Below are positions 1 through 8,087 of a stretch of 64,000 nt of DNA, one piece after another. The first letter of the stretch is position 1. Each line of letters opens with the position of its first letter. Source of the stretch: Hugenholtzia roseola DSM 9546 (GTDB taxonomy: Bacteria > Bacteroidota > Bacteroidia > Cytophagales > Bernardetiaceae); NCBI RefSeq assembly GCF_000422585.1, contig NZ_AUGI01000033.1:48854-112853 (forward strand), read 5' to 3'. The position numbers were made by a program, and so were the translations under genes. The notes under the pieces were generated by a model. The model had not been told where the DNA came from. It made no database searches and saw only the letters and a program-made list of their open reading frames with translations.

Positions 1-2735
1 ACCGTTATTTTCCTACCCTGCAAAGCCGCCTTTTCGTCAAGCCCTGCCATTTTGAGCTGATAAGCCAAATCACGAGCATTGGTTTCGAAGGGCGTATTGA
101 GGTCTTCATAGTCGTAAGCCAAAATTAAATCATAATTTTGGTCTAAATTCTGGTCTAAAAAGTCTGTTACAATTTCTTGCGCACTGCCCAAAAAGCCATG
201 TACCAAAAGCAAGATATTATTTGCTTTTTCTACCTGCTCTTTCAAATTTTGTGTATGAAGCGAAAAAGTAGCGTCTGCCTTTTTTTCTACCCAAAAAAGT
301 TTTTGCTGATGGCGTTTTTTGAGTGCCACTTTGAAAAAGCACATTTTAAGGCTACGTCCTAAGCCCCTACTTTTTGGACTTTCCTCTGGGTTTGGCAGTG
401 GCAATTGAAGGGTTGCTTTTCCTTGTGTAGCTTCTGCTACTTCCAAAGGTAAAATAAATTCTCCATCAAAAGTAGAAGCAATAACCTGCTCCTCTGCTTG
501 AGCGGCAATTTCAAGCTCTATGTGTTGGGTCTGATTTGCGTCTTGGGTAGCAATAGCCTCGATTTGTTCTAATTCGAGGACACTCCTACTTTTTCCAAAT
601 TTAAGCAAATTCAAACCTACTTTATTCGCCAAATTAGAAATATTTTCCAAAAGAGAAGTTTCTACGGGATTTTTGTCTAAATAAGACGAAACAGAATCTG
701 CCAACGCTATTTGTGTAGAAACTTTGTCGCTGCGTTTTAAAAGAAGGTCACCAAGTTGAAAATCTGATGTAAGGTCTGCCTGTTTTTTACTGATTTTTAG
801 ACGTAAATCTTTGACAAACCAATCTTGTGAAAACTTTTTCACCTGCCTTTTGGGAATAGCAGGGCGGCTCAACCCAACTATCTGACCAAACTTATCGATA
901 CCCAACTGTTCCCAATGGAAACTATCCATGCGTTCGGTACTGACTACGAAGCGATAGTTTTCGGCTGTATTTTCTAAGATGCCATAGGGAATGGCAAGGC
1001 TAAACTCCTCGTTATCGAAGACCGTAACCCAATCGGATTTTTCGGTGATTTCTTCGTTGTAGAGGGTGCTAATGCTAAGGTCGTAACCCAAATTAAGGAC
1101 GGCTAAAAAAAGCGACTGTTCGCTTTTGTTTCGAACACGCATCTTACAAGGGTAAGGAAGGATAAAAGCCGTCTTTTCATTTCCTTCATCATCCTCATAA
1201 TCAACCTTTTCTACCTCTTCTTCGGCATACGTAATAGCAAGTTCGGGGGTAGGAAAGGCTTCGATTTCGCCATTTTCTAATTCACGAAAAAACTCAACTT
1301 CAAAATCATCAGGATTTAATTTTGGCGCAGGATTGTCCAAACGAAGGAGCATTTCAGAACGCGCCACTTTTTCCAGATTTTCGAGCATCAGGTCTATCAT
1401 ACCGATTGAAAAATCCTCACCCTGCACTTTTACGCCTTGTATCAAAGTTTTGCTTTCGGTGTGATAAAGTTCGTATTGGGCATGTTCGTTTTCTTTTTTT
1501 GCTAAAATATGATAGTTGGCAGCCGAAAAATCTTCTACCAAAGTAGCTAAAAAAGAGTTTCTTTCTCTAAACTTTTCTATAAAACTTGCCACGCCACTTT
1601 GTGCCTGCTCGTCCTGTGCCTGCACATGTAAGAAAACAAGTGGATTAGGAAAAGAAATCAGTTCGGCATCAAATTTTTGATTGAGGTTGCCGATGGAAAA
1701 ATTGGGTTTGAGGAAGGTTTCTTGTGGCAAGACCTGTTCGGAAATGGCTACCCCCAAACGATTTTCGGCTACTCTTTTTGCACCCGCAGGATAGAGGGCA
1801 AATTCGAGCTTTTTGTCGGGCGAAGTAGGGAATCCCCCTGTTGCGCCGATGTCTATTTTCCACTTTCCAAAATGATTATACATAGGATAATATTTTGAAA
1901 AGGCTTCTGATTTTTCTCCTGTTAGGAAATAGGCACGTGCGTCGAAGCCTTCCATTGGCTCAAATTGCGGATTTTGCTCCCCTGAATTGCGGCGAATGTC
2001 GGCACGAGTTCGCAAATAGAGGTCGGAATAGGTGATATTGCCGCCTGTGTCTTGTAAAACTTTTAAAAGTGAAGTAGAAAAAAGACCTCTTTTTTCGTGT
2101 GTTTCCCAAGCCTTTTCTTTGTGGGTGCAGGCAGCCATAAGCAGATGGGGCGTTTTGGGAATGGAGAGTCCATTTTTTTGATAGTAACCGTCCATAAAGG
2201 TTTCGAGCGGTCGGCGGTCGGCGGCATCACGTCCGTTGGTCAGACGCGCGTTTGCCAAGCGAATTTCCTCTGCCGAGCGCGTGGCACTACCCGAATGACA
2301 GCAGTCCATGCTAACGGCAAAATGAGGCAAGTTTTGTCCTGCTAAATGCAAAAGTAGTGCTAACTCTTTATCAGCTAAGTCCCAATTCCCAGCGGTGCGG
2401 CTATCCTGACAGACAATCGTTTGGTGCTGCTTCGAGGGTTCGTACTGCCAAAATTCTTCGGCAGTGTATTCGCGCGAGCCGTGTCCGCTGTAATGAAAAA
2501 ATACGGTATCTTCTTTTTGGGCTTTCGCCAAATGCGATTTAAACTGTTTGACGATATTGGCTTTGGAAGCGTCCCTATCCAAAAGCATTTCTAAATGCAA
2601 ATCATATTTTTTACCATAAGTATCTTTCAAAAAATCTGCAAAAGACTTGACATCATTGACACAACCTGCCAAAGCACCCACGCCTGCGGGGTAGTCGTTG
2701 ATGCCCACTAAAAGGGCATATATTTTTTTTGCCAT
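1..2735 (-). CDS. metacaspase (C14) fused to alpha/beta hydrolase, 3' truncated by window
   Basis: About 911 codons are open from ATG at 2735 down to the left edge; the C-terminus lies outside. Residues 1-240 form a caspase/metacaspase domain: the strand YALLVGINDYP at 6-16, the catalytic His in HYSGHG (His85) and the catalytic Cys in DCCHSG (Cys146). Residues about 250-830 are a long region I do not recognise, probably all-beta. From about residue 842 an alpha/beta-hydrolase start is visible (LLLVHGFLGSAQE, an oxyanion-type HGF motif), so a second hydrolytic domain continues past the edge. No signal peptide is seen, so it is probably cytoplasmic. Caspase-hydrolase fusions occur in bacterial conflict and cell-suicide proteins by family knowledge; that role here is inference. 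It is transcribed divergently from the restriction gene. Confidence 0.85.
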   Translation of the reverse strand, partial: MAKKIYALLVGINDYPAGVGALAGCVNDVKSFADFLKDTYGKKYDLHLEMLLDRDASKANIVKQFKSHLAKAQKEDTVFFHYSGHGSREYTAEEFWQYEPSKQHQTIVCQDSRTAGNWDLADKELALLLHLAGQNLPHFAVSMDCCHSGSATRSAEEIRLANARLTNGRDAADRRPLETFMDGYYQKNGLSIPKTPHLLMAACTHKEKAWETHEKRGLFSTSLLKVLQDTGGNITYSDLYLRTRADIRRNSGEQNPQFEPMEGFDARAYFLTGEKSEAFSKYYPMYNHFGKWKIDIGATGGFPTSPDKKLEFALYPAGAKRVAENRLGVAISEQVLPQETFLKPNFSIGNLNQKFDAELISFPNPLVFLHVQAQDEQAQSGVASFIEKFRERNSFLATLVEDFSAANYHILAKKENEHAQYELYHTESKTLIQGVKVQGEDFSIGMIDLMLENLEKVARSEMLLRLDNPAPKLNPDDFEVEFFRELENGEIEAFPTPELAITYAEEEVEKVDYEDDEGNEKTAFILPYPCKMRVRNKSEQSLFLAVLNLGYDLSISTLYNEEITEKSDWVTVFDNEEFSLAIPYGILENTAENYRFVVSTERMDSFHWEQLGIDKFGQIVGLSRPAIPKRQVKKFSQDWFVKDLRLKISKKQADLTSDFQLGDLLLKRSDKVSTQIALADSVSSYLDKNPVETSLLENISNLANKVGLNLLKFGKSRSVLELEQIEAIATQDANQTQHIELEIAAQAEEQVIASTFDGEFILPLEVAEATQGKATLQLPLPNPEESPKSRGLGRSLKMCFFKVALKKRHQQKLFWVEKKADATFSLHTQNLKEQVEKANNILLLVHGFLGSAQEIVTDFLDQNLDQNYDLILAYDYEDLNTPFETNARDLAYQLKMAGLDEKAALQGRKIT

Positions 2736-2960
2736 TGCGCGAGGGGATAAAAAGTTTGAAATCGTTGTTAGGCGGAGGCTAAGGTAGGCATTTTTAGGAT
2801 TTTTAGCAAGCCTGCCACTACCTACATGCAGCAAAAAAGCCCATTTCTCCTACTTTTCTTTGCTCCTTTGTAGGCGGCATCTTTAAAATAGGGAAAACCC
2901 TTATTCCTTACCCTTTGCTTTTATTTTTTTTGTTTTAGTGCGAAAAAAGCACTATTTTTA

Positions 2961-2992
2961 TTTGGAAGTGTAGGAGGGGGTGATTATATTTG
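2961..2992 (+). promoter_or_regulatory. Bacteroidota-type promoter for the restriction gene
   Basis: TTTG at 2961-2964, a 20-nt spacer, then TATATTTG at 2985-2992. This matches the Bacteroidota housekeeping consensus TTTG-N19-21-TAnnTTTG. The start codon at 3040 lies about 40 nt beyond the predicted transcription start. The 304-bp gap 2736-3039 must also hold the divergent metacaspase promoter, which I could not place. Confidence 0.7.
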
Positions 2993-3039
2993 TGGTGGGG
3001 ATAAGTTTTTTTGTAACTTTTATAATAAAAATTTAAACT

Positions 3040-5019
3040 ATGAGACTGCGGATTCACGGAGATAATATTATTGAGTGCGAAAGAACTCTACACTTGATTA
3101 AAACAGCCTATCAAACCGAAATCAAAAGAAAATCGCAATGTTTATATCTTCCTGAATTTGAGTTGATTAAAAACGAAAAAATCATTGCAAGTGTAGAACT
3201 TTTTGCAGGACACGACAGATGGAATATGAGTATTGCCAAAGTCTTAGCCGATTACGGTTCACCTTTGCGAGAAGCAACTGATGCCTACATTACTAAACTC
3301 AACGCAGACGGCACAAAAGAACAGTTATTTTTAGCCATAGAATACTGCAACGCACTACCCGCAGGAAACAATGCTTGGCAAAGAAACGGCAGGGCTATAA
3401 GTTGTGCAGAGTTGAATATTCCTTATTTGTATTTTGCAGAAATTGGCGGTGTGGAATTAGACAGCGACAGAAATGTAAAAGCCCCAAGATTTCCCAATCC
3501 AATAGTTCCCTTTTCTTATCTTACCGCAAGCCTTTCTTTAAAAGTTGTTTGTATTCCTGTGTATGAGTCACACCCTGCTATTACAGAAGATTTGCGAAAA
3601 ACTTTTACAACTGTTTTCGGGCTAAAAGAAAGTTTGAAACTCATAAAAGCACTTTTGGACGAAACAGATACAACAAAACCTCTTGATAATTTGATTGAAA
3701 AAGGGACAGCCTTAGTCAAAATTCTATCTGACGAAAGGAAACGAATAGACACTTTGAAAGATGACGAATGGGCAAGTTTTCTAAAAAATACCACGGGACA
3801 ACAAAAAGCAAATTGGCTTTCTAAGTTTACTAAACATCTTGTATGGAAGAAAAAGCAATCGGAAAAAGTAAATGTTACACTAACTTTCAAAAAACTACTT
3901 GCACAAACTCAAAAATTAAATTGCCTTTCAGTTGGTGCATCAGAAATTCCGATTTGCCTTATCCCAACTGAAAAAATTGCTGATTTTGCTACGCTTATTC
4001 AGAAAATCTATCCTAAACAAAAAGCATTTCATAAAACCTTAACGGAATTAGGAAAACCTTTGCTCATTGTTTGGATTACGGGCTTTAAGCCTCGTGGAGA
4101 TGATTCCCGACCTGATAGGGGTTTAGTGCCTTTGGCAAGAATGCTTTTTGGAAATAGCATTGATATTTTATCGGTTGTTTTCGGTCCCGCAAAGCCGACA
4201 ACTTGGAAAACATTTAAACAAAGTCCTGAAAAATTAGCCATTGATAACGGACTTTGGCAAGCAGTGATAGGATTGAGCAACTTCGTTTTTGCAGATAGCC
4301 CGACATCTGAATTTGGCGAACTTTTTTACGAAATCAGCCGACAACTCAGACGAAACACAAAACCCGTAATTTTTGAAAGTGCATCAGCCACTAACCAATA
4401 TTCTGAACAAGATACAGACACAGCCATTCATTCCTTGTTTTCAAAACAAGAAAAATTAGGCATTTTTGAAAGTATGTGTAACCCGCCCGGTGGCGATTGG
4501 TCGGGTGTTAGTGTATTGGATTTCAAGACGTTGGAAGAATATCGTTGGACTTCTTTACCAAGAGTTTCGGCAGTAGAAGGCAAACGTCCAGACCACGTAA
4601 TTCAAATCGTAACAACAAAAGAGTTAATTTTTCTTGCGATTGAATCCAAAGACAACGCAAAAGATTTGGAAAAAGAAATAGGAGCAAGGTTAGCTACCTA
4701 TCTCAAAGAATTGCTGAAAGTTCCCCCAACCGCACACAAAATAAAAGGTAAAGATTGGAAACTCTACAGAAATACAAAAACGCCTATTGCTAAATTCAAG
4801 ACGTTTTCGGGTGCTGCGTTTTGCTTTAAAAGTGCTGATGAAATTGATAATGAAATGCAAAAAGGAAATTTAGATTTTGTAATGGCTTTTGAGTTTAAAC
4901 CACAAAAACAAAAATCAATCTTGCATCTCAAAACTACTTTGCAGAGCCAATTTTTGGTTGGCTTGCTTACCGAAATCAATAAGCAATTCGTTAGCGGGCT
5001 GAAAATTGAGATACACTGA
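3040..5019 (+). CDS. putative type II restriction endonuclease (PD-(D/E)XK)
   Basis: 659 residues, no signal peptide. A PD-(D/E)XK nuclease core is visible near the C-terminus: Pro517-Asp518 (RPDHVIQ), then Glu535-x-Lys537 (FLAIESK) after a 16-residue gap. Two other striking blocks are NALPAGNNAWQRNGR (about 104-118) and RGDDSRPDRGLVPLARM (352-368), the latter perhaps a second acidic site. I do not recognise a named family. The call rests on the nuclease motif and on the neighbouring methyltransferase pair and controller gene. Two methyltransferases suggest an asymmetric (type IIS-like) target; that is inference. Its last 105 bases overlap the convergent D12 methyltransferase gene. Base composition is more AT-rich than flanking housekeeping genes. 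Confidence 0.72.
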   Translation: MRLRIHGDNIIECERTLHLIKTAYQTEIKRKSQCLYLPEFELIKNEKIIASVELFAGHDRWNMSIAKVLADYGSPLREATDAYITKLNADGTKEQLFLAIEYCNALPAGNNAWQRNGRAISCAELNIPYLYFAEIGGVELDSDRNVKAPRFPNPIVPFSYLTASLSLKVVCIPVYESHPAITEDLRKTFTTVFGLKESLKLIKALLDETDTTKPLDNLIEKGTALVKILSDERKRIDTLKDDEWASFLKNTTGQQKANWLSKFTKHLVWKKKQSEKVNVTLTFKKLLAQTQKLNCLSVGASEIPICLIPTEKIADFATLIQKIYPKQKAFHKTLTELGKPLLIVWITGFKPRGDDSRPDRGLVPLARMLFGNSIDILSVVFGPAKPTTWKTFKQSPEKLAIDNGLWQAVIGLSNFVFADSPTSEFGELFYEISRQLRRNTKPVIFESASATNQYSEQDTDTAIHSLFSKQEKLGIFESMCNPPGGDWSGVSVLDFKTLEEYRWTSLPRVSAVEGKRPDHVIQIVTTKELIFLAIESKDNAKDLEKEIGARLATYLKELLKVPPTAHKIKGKDWKLYRNTKTPIAKFKTFSGAAFCFKSADEIDNEMQKGNLDFVMAFEFKPQKQKSILHLKTTLQSQFLVGLLTEINKQFVSGLKIEIH

Positions 5020-5820
5020 TTCGTAAACTGCATCAATAGTTGTTTTCATCATTTTAGTAAAAGGTGAATTTCCTGTTTTGATAAATACTTTGTGCGTGTA
5101 AATTTCTTTTGGAAGTTCGTAGTCATATTCACGACTACCTGCGTTGCCGTCAAAAGTTAAAATCCACTTTGCACCAATCGTATTCAAACGATCTAATTCA
5201 CTATAAAACTTTTCTAAATCAAAATCTATTTTAGTATAACGGTCTTTTGTACCACCATAAGGCGGGTCTAAGAACACAAAATCATTCTTTTTGACATTTG
5301 CTAAAACTTCGGTATAGTCTAAATTATAAAACTCAACATCTTTCAGATAGTAATTCCATTTAAAAATAATTTCTTTGAGTGTTTTGGGGTTTATGCCCGG
5401 TCTTGTTAAGTGAAATGAATTATTAAATTCGCCTTTTTCATTGTAGCGAATTAAGCCATTTACACAAGTGCGGGTGAGAAACAGAAAATCAAAACAGTTT
5501 TTTGTTTCGTTGAACTTGTCCCTAATTTCATAATAAATTTGGTGTCCTTCTTTTTGCAATTTTTCCCAACGAGTTTGGTACTCAAAAGCCGTTTGTTCGG
5601 GTTCGTTTTTTATAGCTTCCCATAAATTAACCAATTCGGGAATAATGTCATTTGCTATTCCATTTTTGATATTCCGAAAAGGCAACATAGCACCACCGCC
5701 TACAAAAGGCTCAAAATAAGTATTTCCTTCTGTGATTAAACGACTTAAATCATTAGCAACTTGTCGTTTGCTACCCGACCATTTGATGACAGGCTCTAAG
5801 GTTGATTTTGGCTTTTTCAT
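4915..5820 (-). CDS. DNA adenine methyltransferase, D12 (alpha) class
   Basis: 301 residues. Motif order is that of Dam/DpnM-like alpha-class N6-adenine methyltransferases: the N-terminal KWSGSKRQ block (13-20), the SAM-binding FEPFVGGG (36-43) and catalytic DPPYGG (185-190). The length is typical of the family. It transfers a methyl group from SAM to adenine and would protect host DNA from the nuclease at 3040-5019. Its ATG overlaps the stop of the upstream beta-class methyltransferase by four bases (ATGA), indicating translational coupling. The C-terminal 35 codons are antisense to the end of the nuclease gene. Confidence 0.92.
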   Translation of the reverse strand: MKKPKSTLEPVIKWSGSKRQVANDLSRLITEGNTYFEPFVGGGAMLPFRNIKNGIANDIIPELVNLWEAIKNEPEQTAFEYQTRWEKLQKEGHQIYYEIRDKFNETKNCFDFLFLTRTCVNGLIRYNEKGEFNNSFHLTRPGINPKTLKEIIFKWNYYLKDVEFYNLDYTEVLANVKKNDFVFLDPPYGGTKDRYTKIDFDLEKFYSELDRLNTIGAKWILTFDGNAGSREYDYELPKEIYTHKVFIKTGNSPFTKMMKTTIDAVYESVYLNFQPANELLIDFGKQANQKLALQSSFEMQD

Positions 5821-6644
5821 TGAAATAAAGTTTGCTTTTGTGATACTAAAAAATGTTCTATGCGTGTTTTTGCCAATTCAAAATATTCTGTGTTAGTTTC
5901 AAAACCAACTACTTGCATACCATACTTTAAACCCGCAATCATTTCCGTTCCTGAACCCGCAAAAGGCACTAACAATTTACCGTTTTCCAAGCCCGAAATC
6001 ATCAAAAGTCTGTCCGAAACTCTTAAAGGTTTTTGTGTAGGGTGCGTACCAAAAGTTAATTCATCTTTTGTTTTATTGTTAGGAATATCCCAAACGGTAC
6101 GCAGTTGTTTGTCTTGTTCTTTAAGATTATCCCCTTCAAACTTTGCCTTTTTTACAGCATCATAATTAAAAATATAGTCCCTTTTTTCGCCCCCTGTATG
6201 CACCCACAAAATAGTTTCGTGACTTGCAGTCAATCGTCTTGCCGAAAGATTAGGGAAGGCATTACGTTTGTACCAAGCAACTTCGTTGATAATTTCCAAG
6301 CCCAATAATTGACAACAAACATTTACAAATCCTGAATTGTGATAAGTAGAATGTATCCAAATTGAGCCTGTTGGTTTTACCAAGCGTTTTACTTCTTTTA
6401 GCCAAACAAAGGTACTTTCAAATAATTCATTTTGAGAAAGCAAGTCCCAAACTTCACTTGTCAATTTCCAATTTCCGCCAAAACCATTTAACTTTTTTTG
6501 GCTATCATATTGCCAATTTGCTTTGGTAGAAGCACCATAAGGTGGGTCTGCAATGCACAAATCAAACGAATTATCAAGCATTTCCGACATTCCTATGATT
6601 GCATCTTGCAAAAGCAGTTTTATATTTTCAGTTTCCCAAATCAT
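5817..6644 (-). CDS. site-specific DNA methyltransferase, beta class (N6/N4)
   Basis: 275 residues. The catalytic DPPYGAS lies at 33-39 and the SAM-binding PFAGSGT at 227-233, an order that defines the beta class. It would methylate adenine (or cytosine N4) within the same or the complementary half of the recognition site protected by its D12 partner. It is the middle gene of the three-gene unit controller-M.beta-M.D12: it overlaps the controller gene by 17 bases and the D12 gene by 4. A DpnM/DpnA-like pair is an alternative reading, but the nuclease here does not look like DpnII. Confidence 0.92.
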   Translation of the reverse strand: MIWETENIKLLLQDAIIGMSEMLDNSFDLCIADPPYGASTKANWQYDSQKKLNGFGGNWKLTSEVWDLLSQNELFESTFVWLKEVKRLVKPTGSIWIHSTYHNSGFVNVCCQLLGLEIINEVAWYKRNAFPNLSARRLTASHETILWVHTGGEKRDYIFNYDAVKKAKFEGDNLKEQDKQLRTVWDIPNNKTKDELTFGTHPTQKPLRVSDRLLMISGLENGKLLVPFAGSGTEMIAGLKYGMQVVGFETNTEYFELAKTRIEHFLVSQKQTLFQ

Positions 6645-6954
6645 AATTCTTTTGACTTAGATAGTTTGTAATCTGTTCCTCAACTAATTGCACAGCATTG
6701 AGTGTGGTTTCATTGATACCGTAATCCTTAACTATTTTTTCAGCAGTCAATTTGGTAAGCAACTCATTTTCATTGAGTTGAAAGAAACTCGCAAGGCGTT
6801 TAACTTGCTCAATAGTAGGCAATCTTTCACCACGTTCAATTTTTGAGAGCATTGTCATATCAATATCCGTATCTTTTGCAACTTGGTGCAAAGTTAAATT
6901 TTGCTCATTTCGCAAAGATTTGATATATTGCCCTAATTCTGTCTGGCTATTCAT
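6628..6954 (-). CDS. Xre-family HTH controller of the R-M unit
   Basis: A short DNA-binding protein (108 residues from ATG 6954). Residues about 8-62 form a Cro/C1-type helix-turn-helix (LGQYIKSLRNEQNLTLHQVA, then MLSKIERGERLPTIEQVKRL). A TTG start at 6984 would add 10 residues, but it lies at the predicted transcription start, so ATG 6954 is preferred. As first gene of the methyltransferase unit it resembles C proteins that time restriction-modification expression. The C-terminal extension (about 65-108) is longer than in minimal C proteins. The nuclease gene has its own promoter elsewhere, so this protein may act on the methyltransferase unit only, or on both. Confidence 0.85.
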   Translation of the reverse strand: MNSQTELGQYIKSLRNEQNLTLHQVAKDTDIDMTMLSKIERGERLPTIEQVKRLASFFQLNENELLTKLTAEKIVKDYGINETTLNAVQLVEEQITNYLSQKNYDLGN

Positions 6955-6957
6955 AAA

Positions 6958-6981
6958 AAGACTTGTGTTTATAAGACTTGT
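6958..6981. promoter_or_regulatory. candidate operator: two direct repeats
   Basis: AAGACTTGT occurs twice on the + strand, at 6958-6966 and 6973-6981, with a 15-nt period. It lies between the predicted transcription start and the controller ATG, where an autoregulatory HTH protein would bind. Assignment to the protein at 6628-6954 is inference. Confidence 0.5.
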
Positions 6982-6991
6982 CAATTTTTGT

Positions 6992-7023
6992 CAAAGTTAG
7001 TTTTTTTTTCCGAAACTGCCAAA
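6992..7023 (-). promoter_or_regulatory. promoter of controller-methyltransferase operon
   Basis: Read on the minus strand: TTTG (7023-7020), 20 nt, TAACTTTG (6999-6992). This is an 8/8 match to the -7 element with ideal spacing. The predicted transcript begins near 6985, about 30 nt before the ATG at 6954. Confidence 0.7.
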
Positions 7024-7249
7024 TCAAAAAGAAAGTGGTCATAAAAATTGTTCCTACAATTAGGATAACAAACACTTTATTAATTTATTTTTTAACATAC
7101 TCAGAATACTTTTTTGAGTAATCCCCCCCAAACCACGTTCAGGGGGGTGAAAGGTTAGGGTTTTAGCCCTTTGGCGGCTTTGACGAATAAGAAATGCGTT
7201 GTTATACAGATAAAAAGAGCGTGAAAAAAAATTGCTTTTTTTAAGACGC

Positions 7250-7283
7250 AATAAAAAAACCTCCCCAATTTATTGAGGAGGGT
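7250..7283 (-). terminator. Rho-independent terminator of the lipoprotein gene
   Basis: On the minus strand a CCTCCTCAAT stem with its complement ATTGGGGAGG is followed by a run of seven T. It lies 37 bases past the stop codon at 7321. Confidence 0.75.
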
Positions 7284-7320
7284 GCATTTCTGACACAAAA
7301 AAGGACGTGCGAAAGTCTTT

Positions 7321-8019
7321 CTATTTAAACTTGACTTTCATCTGTAAGTTGCGCTTCTGGTTCGATACTTCGGAAAGCGGTGCAGTGAGTTTTAGCTCGC
7401 GCTCGCTCACCTGTGTTAGGTTTTCGCCTGCAAAATTCTTGATTTTGCCCTCTGTTTTGATGACAAAGACATAGTTGGCACTTTTGAGAATGGCATCATT
7501 ATCGGGCGAATTGGCTTCTTTTCCCTCTTCCGAATCGCTGCCCATGCTGCGCGAAAGGCTCACGATATAGCCCGCCATGTTGCGTTCGAGCGTTCCCTTG
7601 CTGTATTTGTAGATGCTTTTTTTCGAATCTACGACATCGGCTTGGGTTTCCATTTGTGAGAGCGCGTCGTTGAGCGATTCTACATCTTGAAAGTCGAATT
7701 GAAAGCCAAACTTGAAATTTTCTTTGTCTTTGATGGCGGTAGGGTTGCTGATGCCTGCCATGCCCTCAAACATTTCTGTAGCCTGTCCCAATGCGCCTTC
7801 GCTTTCTGCCAAAAAGTCTTTGTCGCTATCGGTAGAGTCGGCAAATGCCATAGCCGCCTCGAGGAGCGGCTTCATTTGGCTCATATCAAAAAGAAAACTG
7901 TAATTGCCCGAACCATTTTTTTTGATATAAATTTCTTCGCGCAATTCGAAACAAGAACTTAAAAGGGTAGTGCTAAGGAGTGCCACCCATAAGAGGCGGA
8001 AAGAAGGGGAGATTTTCAT
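7321..8019 (-). CDS. uncharacterised lipoprotein
   Basis: 232 residues if started at ATG 8019, which gives a proper signal peptide (KISPSFRLLWVALLSTTLLSSC) with a lipobox (LLSSC). An upstream in-frame start at 8052 only adds 11 residues before the charged n-region. The mature part begins FELREEIYIKKNGSG and continues with two amphipathic, Asp/Glu-rich segments. The family is not recognised. It follows phoH by about 70 bases on the same strand and ends at the terminator 7250-7283. Probably anchored in the inner leaflet of the outer membrane (inference from the lipobox). Confidence 0.75.
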   Translation of the reverse strand: MKISPSFRLLWVALLSTTLLSSCFELREEIYIKKNGSGNYSFLFDMSQMKPLLEAAMAFADSTDSDKDFLAESEGALGQATEMFEGMAGISNPTAIKDKENFKFGFQFDFQDVESLNDALSQMETQADVVDSKKSIYKYSKGTLERNMAGYIVSLSRSMGSDSEEGKEANSPDNDAILKSANYVFVIKTEGKIKNFAGENLTQVSERELKLTAPLSEVSNQKRNLQMKVKFK

Positions 8020-8087
8020 AATAAAGAAGAAATAAGAGAGTAACGAAACCAAATTATATCCAGACGAAGGGTATTGAAAGCGTTTCT

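Larger units (their letters stand above)
6985..7320. other. intergenic region with inverted repeat
   Basis: No convincing gene. It holds the R-M promoter, a G/C-run inverted repeat (CCCCCC at about 7124-7130 facing GGGGGG at about 7142-7147 across a 12-nt loop) and the terminator at 7250-7283. The small frame at 7060-7251 has no supporting features. Confidence 0.5.

Noticed and set aside
1..6954. Metacaspase and R-M genes as one composite defence system
   Set aside because: They are divergent with separate promoters, differ in composition, and no shared domain or overlap links them; adjacency alone is not enough.
7060..7251. 63-codon minus-strand frame
   Set aside because: It runs across a G/C-run inverted repeat, has no recognisable protein pattern and no start context.
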